NCBI RefSeq assembly: GCF_024679095.1
Contig: NC_066563.1
Location: 313,632 to 377,631 of the forward strand
Reading direction: 5' to 3'
DNA length: 64,000 nt
Source: Eriocheir sinensis
Taxonomy: Eukaryota; Arthropoda; Malacostraca; Decapoda; Varunidae
Shown here piece by piece: positions 1 through 13,523 of the stretch. Numbering within the stretch: position 1 is the first letter of the stretch; every line of letters starts with the position of its first letter. The notes below the pieces were generated by a model. That model made no database searches, was not told where the DNA came from, and saw only the letters and a list, made by a program, of their open reading frames with translations. Position numbers and translations under genes: made by a program.

Positions 1-417
1 CAAAGTTATTCCAGTTATTAAAGAAACACCAGAAGACAGTGCAAGTACCCAATATGACACGTCGGAAGCAAATAGAGACAGTTGTGCATCCTCCCACACC
101 CACAAGGCAAACCTAGAGATTCCACTTATCAGAGAGGCACCCAAAGCTCTTTACAGTGCTAACAGAGAAACAAAGACTAAGCGAGACAGTGCCTTTATCG
201 AGATAGACACTTCCCTGCTAAAAAGAGACAGTGCAGACAATGGTGCTCCGGATCACGAGACAGGAAAGTGCAAACGTGTTAGGGTTTTGAGAGAGGACAG
301 TCCCGAAGGCGTGTCTGTGCCGATCATACGAACAGATCAACCGAACCTAGGGACGAGAGGAGACCAAAAAGAGGAGGCGGGAAAAGTTCAGAAACTATCT
401 CCTGATGATAAAAATTT
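1..417 (+). CDS. bt: Projectin N-terminal Ser/Asp-rich exon (5' end outside window)
   Basis: Frame 2 is open from base 2 to 417, about 139 residues, with no stop, and ends at a consensus donor (GTAAGT at 418). It ends two bases into a codon. The next Ig exon at 6498 supplies exactly the one missing base, so it joins the projectin frame without a shift. No known domain is visible. The segment is low complexity with recurring short motifs: VIPVIKETP, EIPLIREAP and SVPIIRTDQP, interleaved with PEDSA, NRDSC, KRDSA (twice) and REDSP. The R-D-S sites fit a loose basophilic kinase consensus. The link to projectin rests on phase and position, not homology. An unseen exon in the 6-kb intron cannot be excluded. 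Confidence 0.6.
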
Positions 418-610
418 GTAAGTTTTCGCCTCAATACTTTTGACTTCTTACTAATAATTTGTGTACAGGAAACCGTCAATATAAAAGAAAAGAAACGACG
501 CATGTCAGAGTTGGATAATATGTTTTCATCTTAGCACTTGGAAAATGCAATTGTATAAAGATTGCTTGTCGCTGTATAACAAGTTTTACTGCTCCAGGAA
601 ACATTTTCGC

Positions 611-660
<50 letters not shown>

Positions 661-899
661 TACAGTCTCACATAGATACAGCCCGACAGACACAGGCAGT
701 CAGACAGATATTATTAGGTCATCATTATGAAGGACAGAATAGTATTGGCTGGGCTCGGGTGTAATGAGTGTGACGCCTTTGACTGTGAAGTATTGACGGC
801 CGTGAGTCAGCTGGCGGGCACTCGCCGCCACCTCAGCTCGTTAGTCTGCCGTCACCTGTGGCCTTGTCCTCCTCGTTGGAAGATTCCTCTCTCCCTTTG

Positions 900-1680
900 A
901 CGCTGTGCTTTTTCTCAACTCATTTAGCTGTTCCATTCTCCGTCTATATTTTGCGCTCTTAAACTTCTCCATTCGCTCACGTTATTTACTCCTTACTCCA
1001 CCAAACATTAATTCTATTTGATATACTTTTGTTTTTACGCTCTACTCTTATATAGCGACTTGACTCTACGTTTATTTTTTTAGCTCTTAAGTTATCCATT
1101 CGGTTGTTGTTTACTCTTTACTTTTAATTATAATGACTCCATTCGATGATACTTTTACTTATTATTTCTAAGCTCAAGATTTTTCCTCCCCACTCTCATA
1201 TAACTTATTTATCTCGACCATGAGTTGACTATTTGCAACTTTAAGCTTCTGCTCTATTTGGCTGTGTTTACTCTTCACTCTCATAAACATCAACTCCACT
1301 CGACCATGTAACTACTTTATAAATTTGTTAAACTCAGTATTTTTACTACCTAATATCTTAGCTCCATTCGATTGCACTTTTACCTTTTTCTCAAATTTCA
1401 ATAGCTTGGCTTGTTACTCTCAAACCAGCTATTCGGCTATACTATATAGTTTTACATTTAACTCATCAAACCTGAATGCTTACATCTCTTCGACTTCACT
1501 TTTCCATTTTAATCACCCACACCTCGTCACTTAGTTCTCGTATTTCTCATTTTTTATCTATTTTTTCCTACTTTTAACTAAGATCTATAATTGACTAGTG
1601 TTGTTGCTCTTTACATTCTCAAACGTAAACTCGATGGATATATTTTTTTTCAGACCTAAATACCTCTAACCCCTTAATGT
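900..1680 (+). repeat. Decayed minisatellite
   Basis: The phrases CTCCATTCGA, TTTACTCTTTACT and ACTCTCATAAACAT recur about every 70-75 bases with many substitutions. It looks like an old tandem array. No open reading frame of note. Confidence 0.5.
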
Positions 1681-2009
1681 ATCTGTACCTCATTTTAGTT
1701 ATGAATGAGATCGAGGAGTTATTGGTCTCGCTCTGTACTCGTAAATCACCGCCTTCATATGTCTGTGGTACACGGCCTTGCACGGCTCATTTAAACTTCA
1801 GGTGTTAAGTTAGCTGTCGCAATGAATCAACAGGTATCACCCAATTATTTCTAGTAATTGCTCTTCTCGTTAATCATAAAGAAGGTCACGATATTAAAGT
1901 ATGCCCGTAAGCCTTATTATTTTTCTTCATCATAGAGATCCACTGGTAAGAGTCTAGTTTGATTTAGTATTTCTTTGGACACTTTCGCTTTAGCTTTTTT
2001 ATATAACTT

Positions 2010-2560
2010 TTCCGCATATTTCCTCCTTTTTTTCAAGTATGGTACGAGCCAGGCCTTATTTAGTATTATACAAGTTATTAAGTAATCATTTACCTATTTA
2101 CCAAGTACATTTTGTGATCTACAAATATTGTACACAAGTAAATATATTAGCTAGTCGTATTTAGCACTCCACAGTAGACGTTTCCTTTATAGAATATTTT
2201 TGTGTGTTCTGGTTAGTATGGGACGAGTTTGGTCATAGTTAAAATTTGGGACACTGCCTGTATTGCTTCCATTTTTTACTCTGTTTGGAATGGGATGAAG
2301 TTGGTTTTTTTTAAGTATTTGCTAACATTTTGGACATTTCCTCTATAGCTTACATTCTTCTACGCTGGTTGGTATAAAAATAATTTGATTTTATTGCGTA
2401 TATCATGAGACATATCCACTATAGCCTTCTTTTCTTTTACCTTGGATGGTATCAGAAGAGTTTGGTCTTATTTCGTATTATCGTGAGACATTTCCTCTAC
2501 AGTTTACTTTTTTGTGTGCGCTGCTTTACATTAGGACAAATTCTGTCGTGTTTAATATTC
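2010..2560 (+). repeat. Decayed ~75-bp tandem repeat
   Basis: Five to six diverged copies share a phrase like GACATTTCCTCTATAG, then CTGGTTGGTATGGGACGAGT, then TTATTTAGTATTATC. Copies begin near 2178, 2251, 2333, 2406 and 2482. The 173-residue ORF crossing the 3' half is explained by the repeat. Confidence 0.55.
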
Positions 2561-3356
2561 AGGGAACTCACTGTTTGGCTTCCTTCCCCGTATACTGACG
2601 AGTCTTCTGGCGTGACTCATCTGAACGAGAGTCTTGCACACAGTCACAGTCCCTTGAGGTGCATCGCGTCTATAAATGAATTAGAAAAAGAGAGAGTGAA
2701 TCCTTCTCTTTATTTAGCTCGCACCCAGATGACTCAGCCACTTAAAGATTCGTTCACCCTACTTTGCCAGCCCTTCACGCCATCGGCACTCCTCTCCCCC
2801 CTCTCATCCATTCTTCTCCCCTTCCTCATCCACACACACCCATCCTTCCTCTTCTTTTCTCATCCACTCCACCTTTTATTTCTTCCATTTCCTTCCACCT
2901 TCACCTTTCCACTTCTAAAACACTGATATTATACCCATCCACCTCTCACGCTTCCTTTTCCTCCCTTCTTCATTTCATCCTCCTTCCTCTTTTTCCTCAA
3001 TACTCCTCAGTTCTCATTTTCTCCACCTATTGATTTTCCTTTTCCTTCTACATTTTTCAACTCCACAAACACCCACCTCTCACCTCTTTCAACATCAGAA
3101 TATCTCCAACGGCACATTTTCTTTCACCTCCCTCACCTCCACCTCCTCTCTCCCTCACCCCTTCAATATGCCACCCTCATCCAACTGCTCTCTTCCTCTT
3201 CGCTCTCCCTCCTCACCTCCCTCCAACCCTTTGCCTTCTAAAGCTATAAATAAGAATAGTCAACTTGGCTTGGATAGATGAATATATTTACTCTGCTCCC
3301 GCGAAGCCTTTTAAGATATTACCTCAAAGACTTAAATGAGTGACTTTATTTATCTT

Positions 3357-3528
<172 letters not shown>

Positions 3529-3846
3529 AACATTCCTACAGCCAAGCCTCATCTCACTTTTTCGCCTTCGTTTTATTTCCATCGAATATTACCTGCTAAT
3601 GAGTTTTTCTGACGCTCACCTGCTCGGTTGTGAACGCACCTGTCGCCCCCCACACCTGGTGAGGGGGAAGGGGCGGAGGGAAAGATGGAGGGGAAAAAGA
3701 GGGAAAGGGACAGGAAATGGGAAAGGGGAATATGTTGCAGTGATGGGGGGAAGAGGAGCAGGAGAAAGAGGAGGACGAGGAGGAGGAGGAGGAAGAGGAG
3801 GAGGAGGAGGAATTTGAAGGTAATGTAGGAGGAAGTGACAACTGTT

Positions 3847-3848
<2 letters not shown>

Positions 3849-3918
<70 letters not shown>
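3849..3918 (+). repeat. (AC)n microsatellite
   Basis: About 35 AC units, immediately 3' of a G/A-rich stretch (3655-3820). Confidence 0.95.
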
Positions 3919-3920
<2 letters not shown>

Positions 3921-6497
3921 ATGTTATTGATTCATGCATAAAAAAATGTATCTTTTCTTATATATCCTTATGCCACCAAGTGAGTTAGTCGAGTCTGCCT
4001 GTCTGTCTGTATGTATGTATGTATGTCTGCATATGTTTATGTATGTATGTATGTATGTGTATATGTATGTATGTATGCATGGATGTATGTCTGCCCGTCG
4101 GTATGTGAGTCTGTCTGTCTGTCCGTTGGTACTGTGGTAATGAGTCTGAGCTTTCTTTAGTTTTCTTTTTAATGTGCATTTTGAAAGTATTTTACGTACA
4201 TATTATTTAAACCGTGTAATCCTATCTTGGAGAAGGTCAGGTAAGTTTGTGTAAAGTATTGTAAGATTGATAATGACATTGCACGTATCATTTGTTCAAC
4301 CAATCATCTTCGTCCTCCTCCTTCTCCTCCTCTTCCTACTCCTCCTCATTATCATCATCATCATCATCATCGTCATCATCATCCTTTCATCATTACCATC
4401 ACTATTATTATCCTTATTATCTGCCTCCTCCTTTTTTTCCTCGTCCTTCTTCTCCTCCTCCTCTTCATCAAGCACTTCTAATATAATCTTCATCGTCACT
4501 ATCTGTATCATCTTTATCATCTTTTTTTATCTTTATTCGTATTATCATCATCATCATCATCACTACATCATCATCATCATCATTCTGTCCCTTTGACCAA
4601 CACTGTTCAGATCGCCACTAGCCCTCCACTGGTTAGGTATTATTTCGGTAATGTTCTTACTCTCTCACAATTCTTTCTCTTTCGCTCTGTTACATACTCA
4701 TTCCTTTCTCTACGTCTTGCATTTAATATTTAACAAAAACTCAATTGTTGGTTCCTTTTCTGTGTTCTTTTATATTTCTTGTTAATGTTCTTTGTTCTTT
4801 TCCTTCAGTGTCATTTTTACTGTTACTCGTCTCACGTTCTGACCAATACATGTTCCTTACTTAACTGTCTTATTAGCTCGTATCTACGCGTATATTTATC
4901 CTCCTTTCTATCTTATGTTATAGGTTTAATTCATGTCAAATTTTCTGGTTTATGTTCTAGAATCCTTCACTTGTTAAATGTTACTTAATATCTCATTTTA
5001 CTTCATATTTGTTCAATTTTCCTTTGTTTTATGTTTCCCTAGCTCTGTTTAATGGTTCATTATCTTGGTGTTATTTAACTCTCCCATTCATGCTCTCTGT
5101 CTCATAATAAACTGCTTTCTTTTTCACATTCATTTTTTTTCATTTTTTATCATCCAATTTTTGTAAAGGTTTAATTTCACGTTTTCCGTTTTGTGTTTTC
5201 CCACATTTATTCGCTCTATCTTCACTTCCTTGTCAATATCTTTCATTTCATTATTGATTATTATATTTCCTTCGTTTATTGTTTCCATAATCGTTCAGTA
5301 TTAATTCATTTTCGTTCATTGTTCTTCAAGAGTTGTTTAGTATTTTTCTTTCTTCAACGTTCTCTCTCTATTTTCGTGGTCAGGCGGCGGCGTTACTCGT
5401 TCCATGGCACCTGTGTTCCATGTTTCATCGTGTTTCATTTATTGTTTGCTCCATGTTTTCATTGTTTCCTTTATTTTGTGCGTTAGGACCACCAGCATTA
5501 CCACCACACCATCATCATTATCACCACTGTTACCACCATCACTATCACCAGCATTACCACCACACCATCACTACTTCTGCATCACCACCATCACCACTGT
5601 CATCCTCACCACCTCTGCATCACCACCATCATCACTACCACGTACCTTTACTTACCGTTACTACTTCATACACAATTAGTTGAAAACCCTCTTCGCTACA
5701 CAATCACTACTTTTCCTTTTCATCTTTTTTTCCTTAACTGCCTCTTCCCTTTCTTCACCATAATCATCACCATCATCAGCATACACACATCCCACACCAC
5801 AAGTTCTCTTCATCTTCAAATATACCGATGTCGTGAGCCTACCTTTTACCTTCTTCTTTCCTCAATCTTCTTCTTCTTCCCTTATTCCCACCTTAACGCG
5901 GATCTTTCTCTTCTGTCCCATCATTCCTAATATCGTATCGCTCTCTCTATTGTATCGTTCATCGTAGTTTTTCTTCATCTCTTGCAAACATGATGATGGC
6001 AGATTTTTACTTTACAATCTTTCACCCATTGTTACTTCATGACCCCTGCATCCCACTCCTCTCTTTTCCTTTTCTCTTTATCATTTCACCCTCCTCTCCT
6101 CGCTGTCCCTCATCTTCGCCTCTTGCAGACACGATATTGACGGATCTCTACTTTAGCCTCCCCTCCAACGTTACTTCACGACCATTGCATTCCACTCCTC
6201 ACAATCCTTTTATTCTTATCCTTTTAACCTTTCACCTTCAGTCTCCCTCCTTCCTCACAGCTGCTCATCTCTGCCTCCCGTAGATATATTGATGGCACGT
6301 TTGTCATTGCACCATCTTATTCTACTCATTATCACCACGACCACTGTATTCCATTCTCTCCTTTTCTCCTCCTGCCATCCTCTCACTGTTGACTTCACAT
6401 CCATTGCATCCCATACTTCCCTTTTCCTTTTCCTACTCTCCCTCCTTTAGGTCCATTCACTGTCCCGCTCACAGTTGCTCCTATTCCTCCTCCTCAG

Positions 6498-6660
6498 ACA
6501 AATCGATGGCCTGGCGCCCACCTTTGCCAAGAAGCCTGTCATCAAGCAGGAGGATGGAGGGAAGCACATCAAGTTCGAATGCCGTGTTCTCGCTGATCCT
6601 AAACCGACCATCACTTGGTACCGCGATGGAGTCAAGGTGCAAGAGTCCGCGCGGTGCAAG
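6498..6660 (+). CDS. bt: Projectin exon: Ig domain 1, N-terminal half
   Basis: The exon follows a CCTCCTCAG acceptor and ends before GTGAGT. The first base completes a codon from the previous exon and the 3' end is phase 0. It reads QIDGLAPTFAKKPVIKQ, then the A, B and C strands of an I-set Ig domain. The conserved Cys is in KFECRV and the conserved Trp in TITWYRDG. The APTFxxKP entry is typical of twitchin/titin-family Ig domains. It joins the exon at 9156 to complete the fold. Confidence 0.9.
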
Positions 6661-9155
6661 GTGAGTATCCATTGGTGCTGACACAGGCGACTGAGGGGTG
6701 TTGATGGAGTCGTTAGAAGGTTGGTTAAGAGTTATCCACACGTGTTTATTGGGGCAGTATTCCCGGCTGTTTACACGGGAAAGTGAGGGTTATATGGGAG
6801 CTACTCGAAGGTTAATTGAAGGTTATCCACAGGTGTTTAAAAGAGGGAGTATTCATGACTGTTTACATGGTAAACAGAGGGTTGTATAAGGATCCATTAA
6901 AAGGCTAATTTAAGGGTACCCACAGATGTTTCCAAGGCGAATAGACATATCGGAGCATCGTTTCTTAACCTGGGCGTGCTATTACCCCCAAGATGATAGT
7001 GTTTTAGCAAGGTAGTCTCTACAATAAAATTGTAAAGGATGTTGACGACCCTAACCCTTATGTCTTTAAGTGCTGAACTGCCGATCCTGAGGCACAAAGG
7101 TGTTGAAGTTCAAAAGGGTTACGAAACGCTGAATTAGAAGGTAGAATCTGAAGCTGCTGAAAAGGGAACAGGGTGGTGCAGTAGAAAGAAAAGATTGAAC
7201 AGGGTTGCATTGAAGAGAAATAGTAAGCAGAAAAGGACATAATGGTGCCAGATAAAAACTGCTACTAAGATGAAAATAAAAAAAAAATAAATAAATAAAA
7301 AAAAAAGGATATTGGACTAGTTAGTCTCTAAGTGCCCACTTGAGATGATATGTGTTGTGATGCACTCCTAGAAAACTTCACCTTAGTGTAGATATGTTTC
7401 TGTTCCTTCGAACCTCCTGCCCCTCAGCCACATCCTTGCACCCTCGGCCCCGCCTCTCCACACCCATGTTTACACCACACACACGTCCAGGTAAACACAC
7501 CTTCACGGGTCACCTGGCTCCCCCCACACCTTAGCCTCGCCCTCACTTGTGTCACGTTGATCATAACACACCTGTGATCAAAGCCACCCGCACACATCAC
7601 ACACCTGCCTCACACACACACACACACACATAAGTGCGCACGCGTACACGCTCATCCATACATGCGACACCTCGAATCAGTGCATGTACCCACAAACACG
7701 CACCTGCCACTTTGTCACCTGTCAGTACACACCTTCTGCCGCGCGTCCCCAGGACGTGACAGCTGTCAGTACACACCCTCAGCGCATGACACCTGCTCCT
7801 AAGTGGTGGCGGCAGGTGAGGACTGTCAACCTGCTGGCCTATGACACTTTGAGGAGTTTGCGTCACCCCTGAAGGAGTTTTGCGTCGCACTCCGCACCTG
7901 CCTCTCATTCACATACCACATAAGTAAAATGTCTCACCGCACACGACACACACACGTACTCTATCTATCTACCTATTTACTATCTTAACACTTCAGGAAA
8001 CATTAGCATATCTACTACACACCTGCTTCCTCTTTGCATCTTTCTCGCTAACTTAACACACCTGGAGAAGCTATCATCTTACACTGTACAACTGCTTTAC
8101 ACCAACACCTCCATCCTCCGTACTTTTAATACTCCTGACTGAGGTTTGACCCGCCACCAAACACCGGTCTGCCTCCTGCACCTTCAATTCCTTTTTAACA
8201 CATCCGAAAAGTCATTACCTCATACCACACACCTGTCCAGCCTCCCTTCATTATTCACTTTCCTGCCTGATACACCTGATGAAATTCTTACCTCACCCCA
8301 AACACCCGTCTTTCCCCTACACTTTCCTATAATCCTTTTAACACAGCTGGAAAGTCATTACGTCATGCCACACCCCTATCCAGCCTCCCTTTCTCATCCA
8401 CTTCTATAACCGATACACCTGTTTAACGTTTTCTTACCAACACAGCTGTTTATCTTTACCCTTTCCTTTCACCTCCGTTGTACACCTTGCGACGTGATCA
8501 CCTTCCACCATTCTGTATTGGTCTTTACACATTACCTTCATCCGCATGGCAAACGCAACATTTTTCATCATACTAACCAGTTTTTCTTTCCCCCTTTATT
8601 TTCCTTTTCATTCTTCCCTCTCTCTCCACCATACTCGTGCATATCATTTCACATTTTCCACCTGACGAGCCTTACTTTATCCTTCCTACTCACATCGAAT
8701 ACACCTGCAGCAAATCCTATCTCACACTACACCTGTTTCCCCCTACACCTTTAATTACTCTTTGCACCTTTGCACTCTTTGCCCTCACACCACACCAGCT
8801 TTTCCCTACGTTTCCCTCCCCTACTCCTTATATGACCCTAGTAAGTATGCCCTCTCGTCACACCTGTTTCCCCCTACACCTTTACTTACTCTTTGCACCT
8901 TTGCTCTCTTTGCCCTCACACCACACCAGTTTTTCCCTACGTTTCCCTCTCCTACTCCTTATACACCCTAGTAAGAATGCCCTCTCGTCACACCTGTTTC
9001 CCCCTACACCTCCCTCTCTTACTTCTCAAGCACTTTACGAAGTCCTCTCACAACACACTACCCATACACCTCCCTCTCCTACAAGATACACACTCTAGCA
9101 AGCAAAACTCTCACGCCACACCGCTGACGACCCTCCCTTCTCTTCCTCGCTGCAG
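6661..9155 (+). other. Intron 2
   Basis: About 2.5 kb. Holds an A-rich AAATAAATAAAT run near 7275-7310, a short CA tract at 7611-7630, CACCTG-rich sequence from 7400, and a 131-bp tandem repeat near its 3' end. No exon seen. Confidence 0.7.
8728..9030 (+). repeat. ~131-bp tandem repeat
   Basis: The phrase ACCTGTTTCCCCCTACACC recurs at 8731, 8862 and 8992, followed by near-identical sequence (TTTGCCCTCACACCACACCAG and downstream). It lies just upstream of the 9156 acceptor. Three overlapping frames stay open through it because the copies are alike. Confidence 0.8.
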
Positions 9156-9297
9156 GTGGTTATCGAGAAGGATGAGAACTCGTACTACGTGACGATGCCG
9201 CTGATGAACGTCACTGTAGAGGACGCTGGCAAGTACAAGGTGACAGCCAAGAACGAACTCGGGGAAAGCAGCGCCTCCATCAGTCTGAACTTCGACA
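9156..9297 (+). CDS. bt: Projectin exon: Ig domain 1, C-terminal half
   Basis: Acceptor CTCGCTGCAG, donor GTAAGC. Starts in phase 0 and ends one base into a codon. Encodes VVIEKDENSYYVTMPLMNV, then VEDAGKYKVTAKNELGES, the E, F and G strands of the Ig fold, ending SISLNFD. The F-strand position normally holding the second Cys is Val (YKVTA), so this domain lacks the intradomain disulphide pair. That is common in cytosolic muscle Ig domains. Confidence 0.92.
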
Positions 9298-10322
9298 GTA
9301 AGCATTGGTTTAATCTCTTTTCCTCGTCTATTTTTATATATATTGCTTGTTTTACAGGTCTAGAAGCTCTTTGAAACAGGTCTCCTAGAAGCTCAATGAA
9401 AGTCACATAGAAGCTCAGGATCCTTAAAAGTCTCCTCTCACAGGTGTTCCTCAGAGTAGTACATGTCACAGCTGCAGTGTTAGCAAGACAGCACCATTTT
9501 TTTATATCAGTTTATATCCACTTCATCCGAGGACCAAAGCTCTTTGTACAGATGAGCGGAGTAGCTGTCCACCTGAAACCGCGATGATCAAATAGCGTTC
9601 CAATTATATCCACCTTTGTGCATCCAAAATTTTGAATTCGCGTCAGTCTATTGGTGGAGTGACCCTTTTCAGCTTTTTTGTGTATTGCTTTTTCTCTGGT
9701 GGATTTGTCTGACTTCATTCCTTTTCGTAAATGGCCCTTATTAAAGTCAATGACCCATATAAATATAATAGACCCATATAAATGTAATAGCTAAACTTCA
9801 ATCACATGCAATATCCGCTCCTCCCTTAAATTAGATGAGTAACTATTTTAATGGATTCAAACTGTTCTAGGTAAACTTTTAGTTTTAAACTACTAGATTT
9901 ACACTAGTCTTAACTTCGTGTTGCTTTCCTAGTTTAAAGTTAAAACTAGTAGACTTAATACCCTCTTAAAACAGCATCCTTATAAATGTGTTAAAGATCC
10001 CATAAGCTTCATCTTGCAGTAAATTAGATGACGGAAGAGAAATACCTAACTAAGCAATAAGGTAAATATTAGTCCCTATGTGTTCCACCTTCACCTACTA
10101 TGTCCCATTGCATCCTACGGTGTTCCAAGACTCCTACTTTTCATTACCTTCCTGCATCTTATTACATCCAACGTATCCTACCATGTCCGTTGATCCCGAT
10201 GCGTCCAACCGTATCCTACTCTTCACCTTATTCCTCAGTGTCCTTGACCCTCCTCCTGCATCCTACTTTTCCCTTTATATCCCCTGTCTCACCGTGACCT
10301 CTATCTTTGTGAACTGTATGTG

Positions 10323-10380
<58 letters not shown>

Positions 10381-10442
10381 CGTCATAAAACATATTTACT
10401 TGAGATTGTATGTTTGGAGAAGCAATGGGTGGAAAGGGATCT

Positions 10443-10498
<56 letters not shown>

Positions 10499-12426
10499 CG
10501 CGTACACCTCGTGCTTAAATTCCCTCCCCATTCGTCCCTTCCTCTCCCTTCCTCCCCCTTCCTCCTGCCAGAATCGCCTCCCGCATGAGTCTTACAACCT
10601 AACACCAAACAGCCTTCACCAGCTCGCCTGTTCTTCGTCAGGGGCTCAGCTGGTACCCGTGGCATTTGTTCTCTTGAATGATCTCAGGTGGACTAACAAT
10701 CTTACCTCATGGGAAGATGGTAATGAAAAATAGCCCGATTACACCCATTTTAATCTGTGGCACTAATAACTTTACTTTTCCCTTGTTTGTGTATGTATGT
10801 CAAATTAATAGAAAGCGCATGTACACAGTTATAACCGATCTGGAATAGTATCCAAAGGAAGTATGTGGCTAAAACTAAAACGACAAAATATGGCAAAAAG
10901 TACTAATTCGATCCGTGCTCCACCTCTTGCGGATTATTCTCCAGAAGGCTGACAAGGAGAATTTAGCGTGAAAGACACAACCTAACACACGTTAATACAG
11001 GCGGACGCTGAGATGTACCGTCGTGTTCTCTGGCGGCAACGGTGACGCACTTACTAAAAGAAAGAAACATGTTAGTGAGATCGCCAACCGATATTTACGC
11101 TACTTATATTTTCAAGTTACACGTATCACATGTCTTCATTCCTTCATTCCAGTTTCTTAATTTATTTTGAGGAATGTTATTTTGTTCTCATCCATCACTT
11201 TCATGTTTATTCTTATGTTCAGTTGTATTTTCCTATATTCATATTTTGCACTGACTTTAATGTGATTTCTTGATATATAGTTAAGTTTTCTTTGAGTTCC
11301 ATTGAAAACTATTATTTTATAATCAGTATTATTCACCTCAGGATTTATTAAGACCATTTGTTTTTGTTTTCTTGATCTCCATGTGATTGGCTTTTAATTT
11401 TGGCTATTTATTTATGTTGAACAGATTTTCTTTCAGTTTCCTATTATTTCTTATGTATGATTTATTGCATTATTATTTTTTAATTATCATTATCATCATT
11501 ATCATTATCATCATCATTACCATTATCATCATCATTGTCAGTGATGGGTCAGATTGCAAACCAAAGGAAACCATTTTTTCGTAAGCTATATACACCTCAA
11601 AGAAACATTATCCAAAATTTCTATACAATCCTCTTACAACTCCTAAAGAACTTCTTATCGAATCAGGTGTTCCTTTGTGTTGCTCCCCTTACCTGTGTAG
11701 CAGGTGGGCGGCGGGAAGGCTTGTTTGGCGCTAATAACACCTGCTCAAGTATTAATTGTGGGTGGTGTCTTGTGGTAACATCTTCATCACTCGCCTGCTC
11801 CCTACACTAAATCCACTTTCATACTGTTTCTTCTCGATATTCTTATTCGTTTATTTTCCTTTCTTCCTTCCTTCTATGAGCATATCTATCTATTTATCTG
11901 TTTATCCATTTATCTATCTCCCTGTCTTTATACTTATCTATCTGTCTACAGCTATCTATCTACTTACATATCTATCTTTTTATCTATATTTATTAATTTA
12001 TCTCTTTATCTATATATCCATCTGTATGATTTTTCTTTCTTCTTTGTTTCTTTCTTTCTTTCATTTTCTTTGGCATCACGTCATTCATTACCACGTCACA
12101 TGCATATCTCCAGCTCAGTGTGACTAACCATAATTCTTTTTCCTCCTCCTTCTCCTCCTCCCATACCTGCACCCCCTTCCTTACCGTCCACTTCGTCTGC
12201 CCCACATCTTCCCCTCTACCACGCGTCCCTTCCATCCCTGTTCCCTTCCTCCATCCTCCCTCGCTCCCTCATTCCTCTGCTACATCCTCCTCCTCCTCTC
12301 CTCCCCATTACTCCCTCCCCTTCCTTCTTCCCCTGTTCCCTATGACCCCCTTCTGCTCCATCCCCCCTCCTCCTCCCCCTTCCCCCTTTGTTCCCCTGCC
12401 TCGTGGTCCCCTTGCGGCCCCTGCAG
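9298..12426 (+). other. Intron 3
   Basis: About 3.1 kb with (GA)n at 10326-10378, (GT)n at 10443-10497, ATC/ATT triplets at 11485-11540 and TATC-like repeats at about 11880-12020, then a C/T-rich run into the acceptor. No exon seen. Confidence 0.7.
10326..10497 (+). repeat. (GA)n and (GT)n microsatellites
   Basis: (GA)n covers 10326-10378 and (GT)n covers 10443-10497, separated by about 65 bases of ordinary sequence. Confidence 0.95.
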
Positions 12427-12586
12427 GCTCCTTTATGATGCTCACAGCCGATGAATCGAACCTGCCCAAGAAGGACGGCGTGAAGCCCACCTTTACGGAG
12501 CGGCCAAGCATCAAGCAGAGCGAGGATGGAGAGAAGGTGATATTCTCGTGCAAGTGTGTTGGTGACCCGCCGCCGACCGTTGTGTG
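12427..12586 (+). CDS. bt: Projectin exon: Ig domain 2, N-terminal half
   Basis: The acceptor is CCCCTGCAG at 12426. The first two bases complete a Ser codon, and the exon ends two bases into a Trp codon (TG|G) before GTGAGT. Encodes NLPKKDGVKPTFTERPSIKQ and the B and C strands with Cys in VIFSCKCVG and Trp in TVVW. An alternative acceptor at 12447 (CTCACAG) is in the same frame and would drop seven residues from the linker. Which is used cannot be told here. Confidence 0.88.
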
Positions 12587-12689
12587 GTGAGTATATCAGG
12601 AGGTGGAGATGCAAGAGGAGGTAGCGGTAGAAGAAAGGGGAGAGGGAGAGGGAGGCGGAAGGGGTAATAGATGTAGAAGATGGGGTGAT

Positions 12690-12990
12690 TGTGGAAATAT
12701 GGAGTAGATTTAGAGGTAGGAGAAGGGGGAGTGTGGAAATGGGGGAGTAGATTTTGAGGTAGAAGAATGGGGAGTGTGGAAATGGGGGAGTAGATTTAGA
12801 GGTAGAAGGATGGGGAGTGTGGAAATGGGGGAGTAGATTTTGAGGTAGAAGAATGGGGAATGTGGAAATAGGGGAGTAGATTTAGAGGTAGAAGAATGGG
12901 GAAAGTGGAAATGGGGGAGTAGATTTTGAGGTAGAAGTGGGGGTGTGGAAATAGGGGAGTAGATTTTGAGGTAGAAGGCGAAGTGTGGAA
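12690..12990 (+). repeat. 43-bp minisatellite
   Basis: Six to seven copies of a G/A-rich unit containing GTGTGGAAATGGGGGAGTAG and TTTTGAGGTAGAAGAATGG. The first two full copies start at 12731 and 12774. Later copies are slightly shortened. Confidence 0.85.
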
Positions 12991-13095
12991 AAGGAGAAGT
13001 AGATGGGGGTATTGGGAAGGGTTGGTTCGTTTGTATGTATGAGAGAGAGAGGAAGGTAGATAGAGATAGAGAAATAAACAAACAGCCAGAGAGAT

Positions 13096-13204
<109 letters not shown>

Positions 13205-13310
13205 GGAACATGCAATCCTCAAACCAAACCAAACCAACACTTAATCCCAAGACAAAAAAAAAAAAAAATGTTAAAAAGCCCTTCAACACACCTTTACTAT
13301 TTACTTGCAG

Positions 13311-13523
13311 GGAGTTCAAGGGCAAGAAGGTAAGCGAGGATTCAAGGCACGTGATGAAGGTGGAGAAGGACGGGAAAGTGAACTACCTGGTGTCCATGAC
13401 CATCAGTTCCGTTACCAGCTCGGACGAGGGCGAGTACAAGGCCATCGCTTCCAACAAGATCGGTGAGGGCGTGGCTACCATGAACCTCAACTTCGAAGGG
13501 AAAACTGAAGACGATAAGCCCAA
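13311..13523 (+). CDS. bt: Projectin exon: Ig domain 2, C-terminal half
   Basis: Acceptor TTACTTGCAG, donor GTGAGT. Its first base completes the Trp codon split from 12586, so TVVW continues as EFKGKKVSEDSRHVMKVEKD. The F-strand motif DEGEYKAIASNKIGEG has Ala where the second Cys usually sits. It ends NLNFEGKTEDDKPK, the linker to Ig 3, two bases into a Lys codon. Confidence 0.92.
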
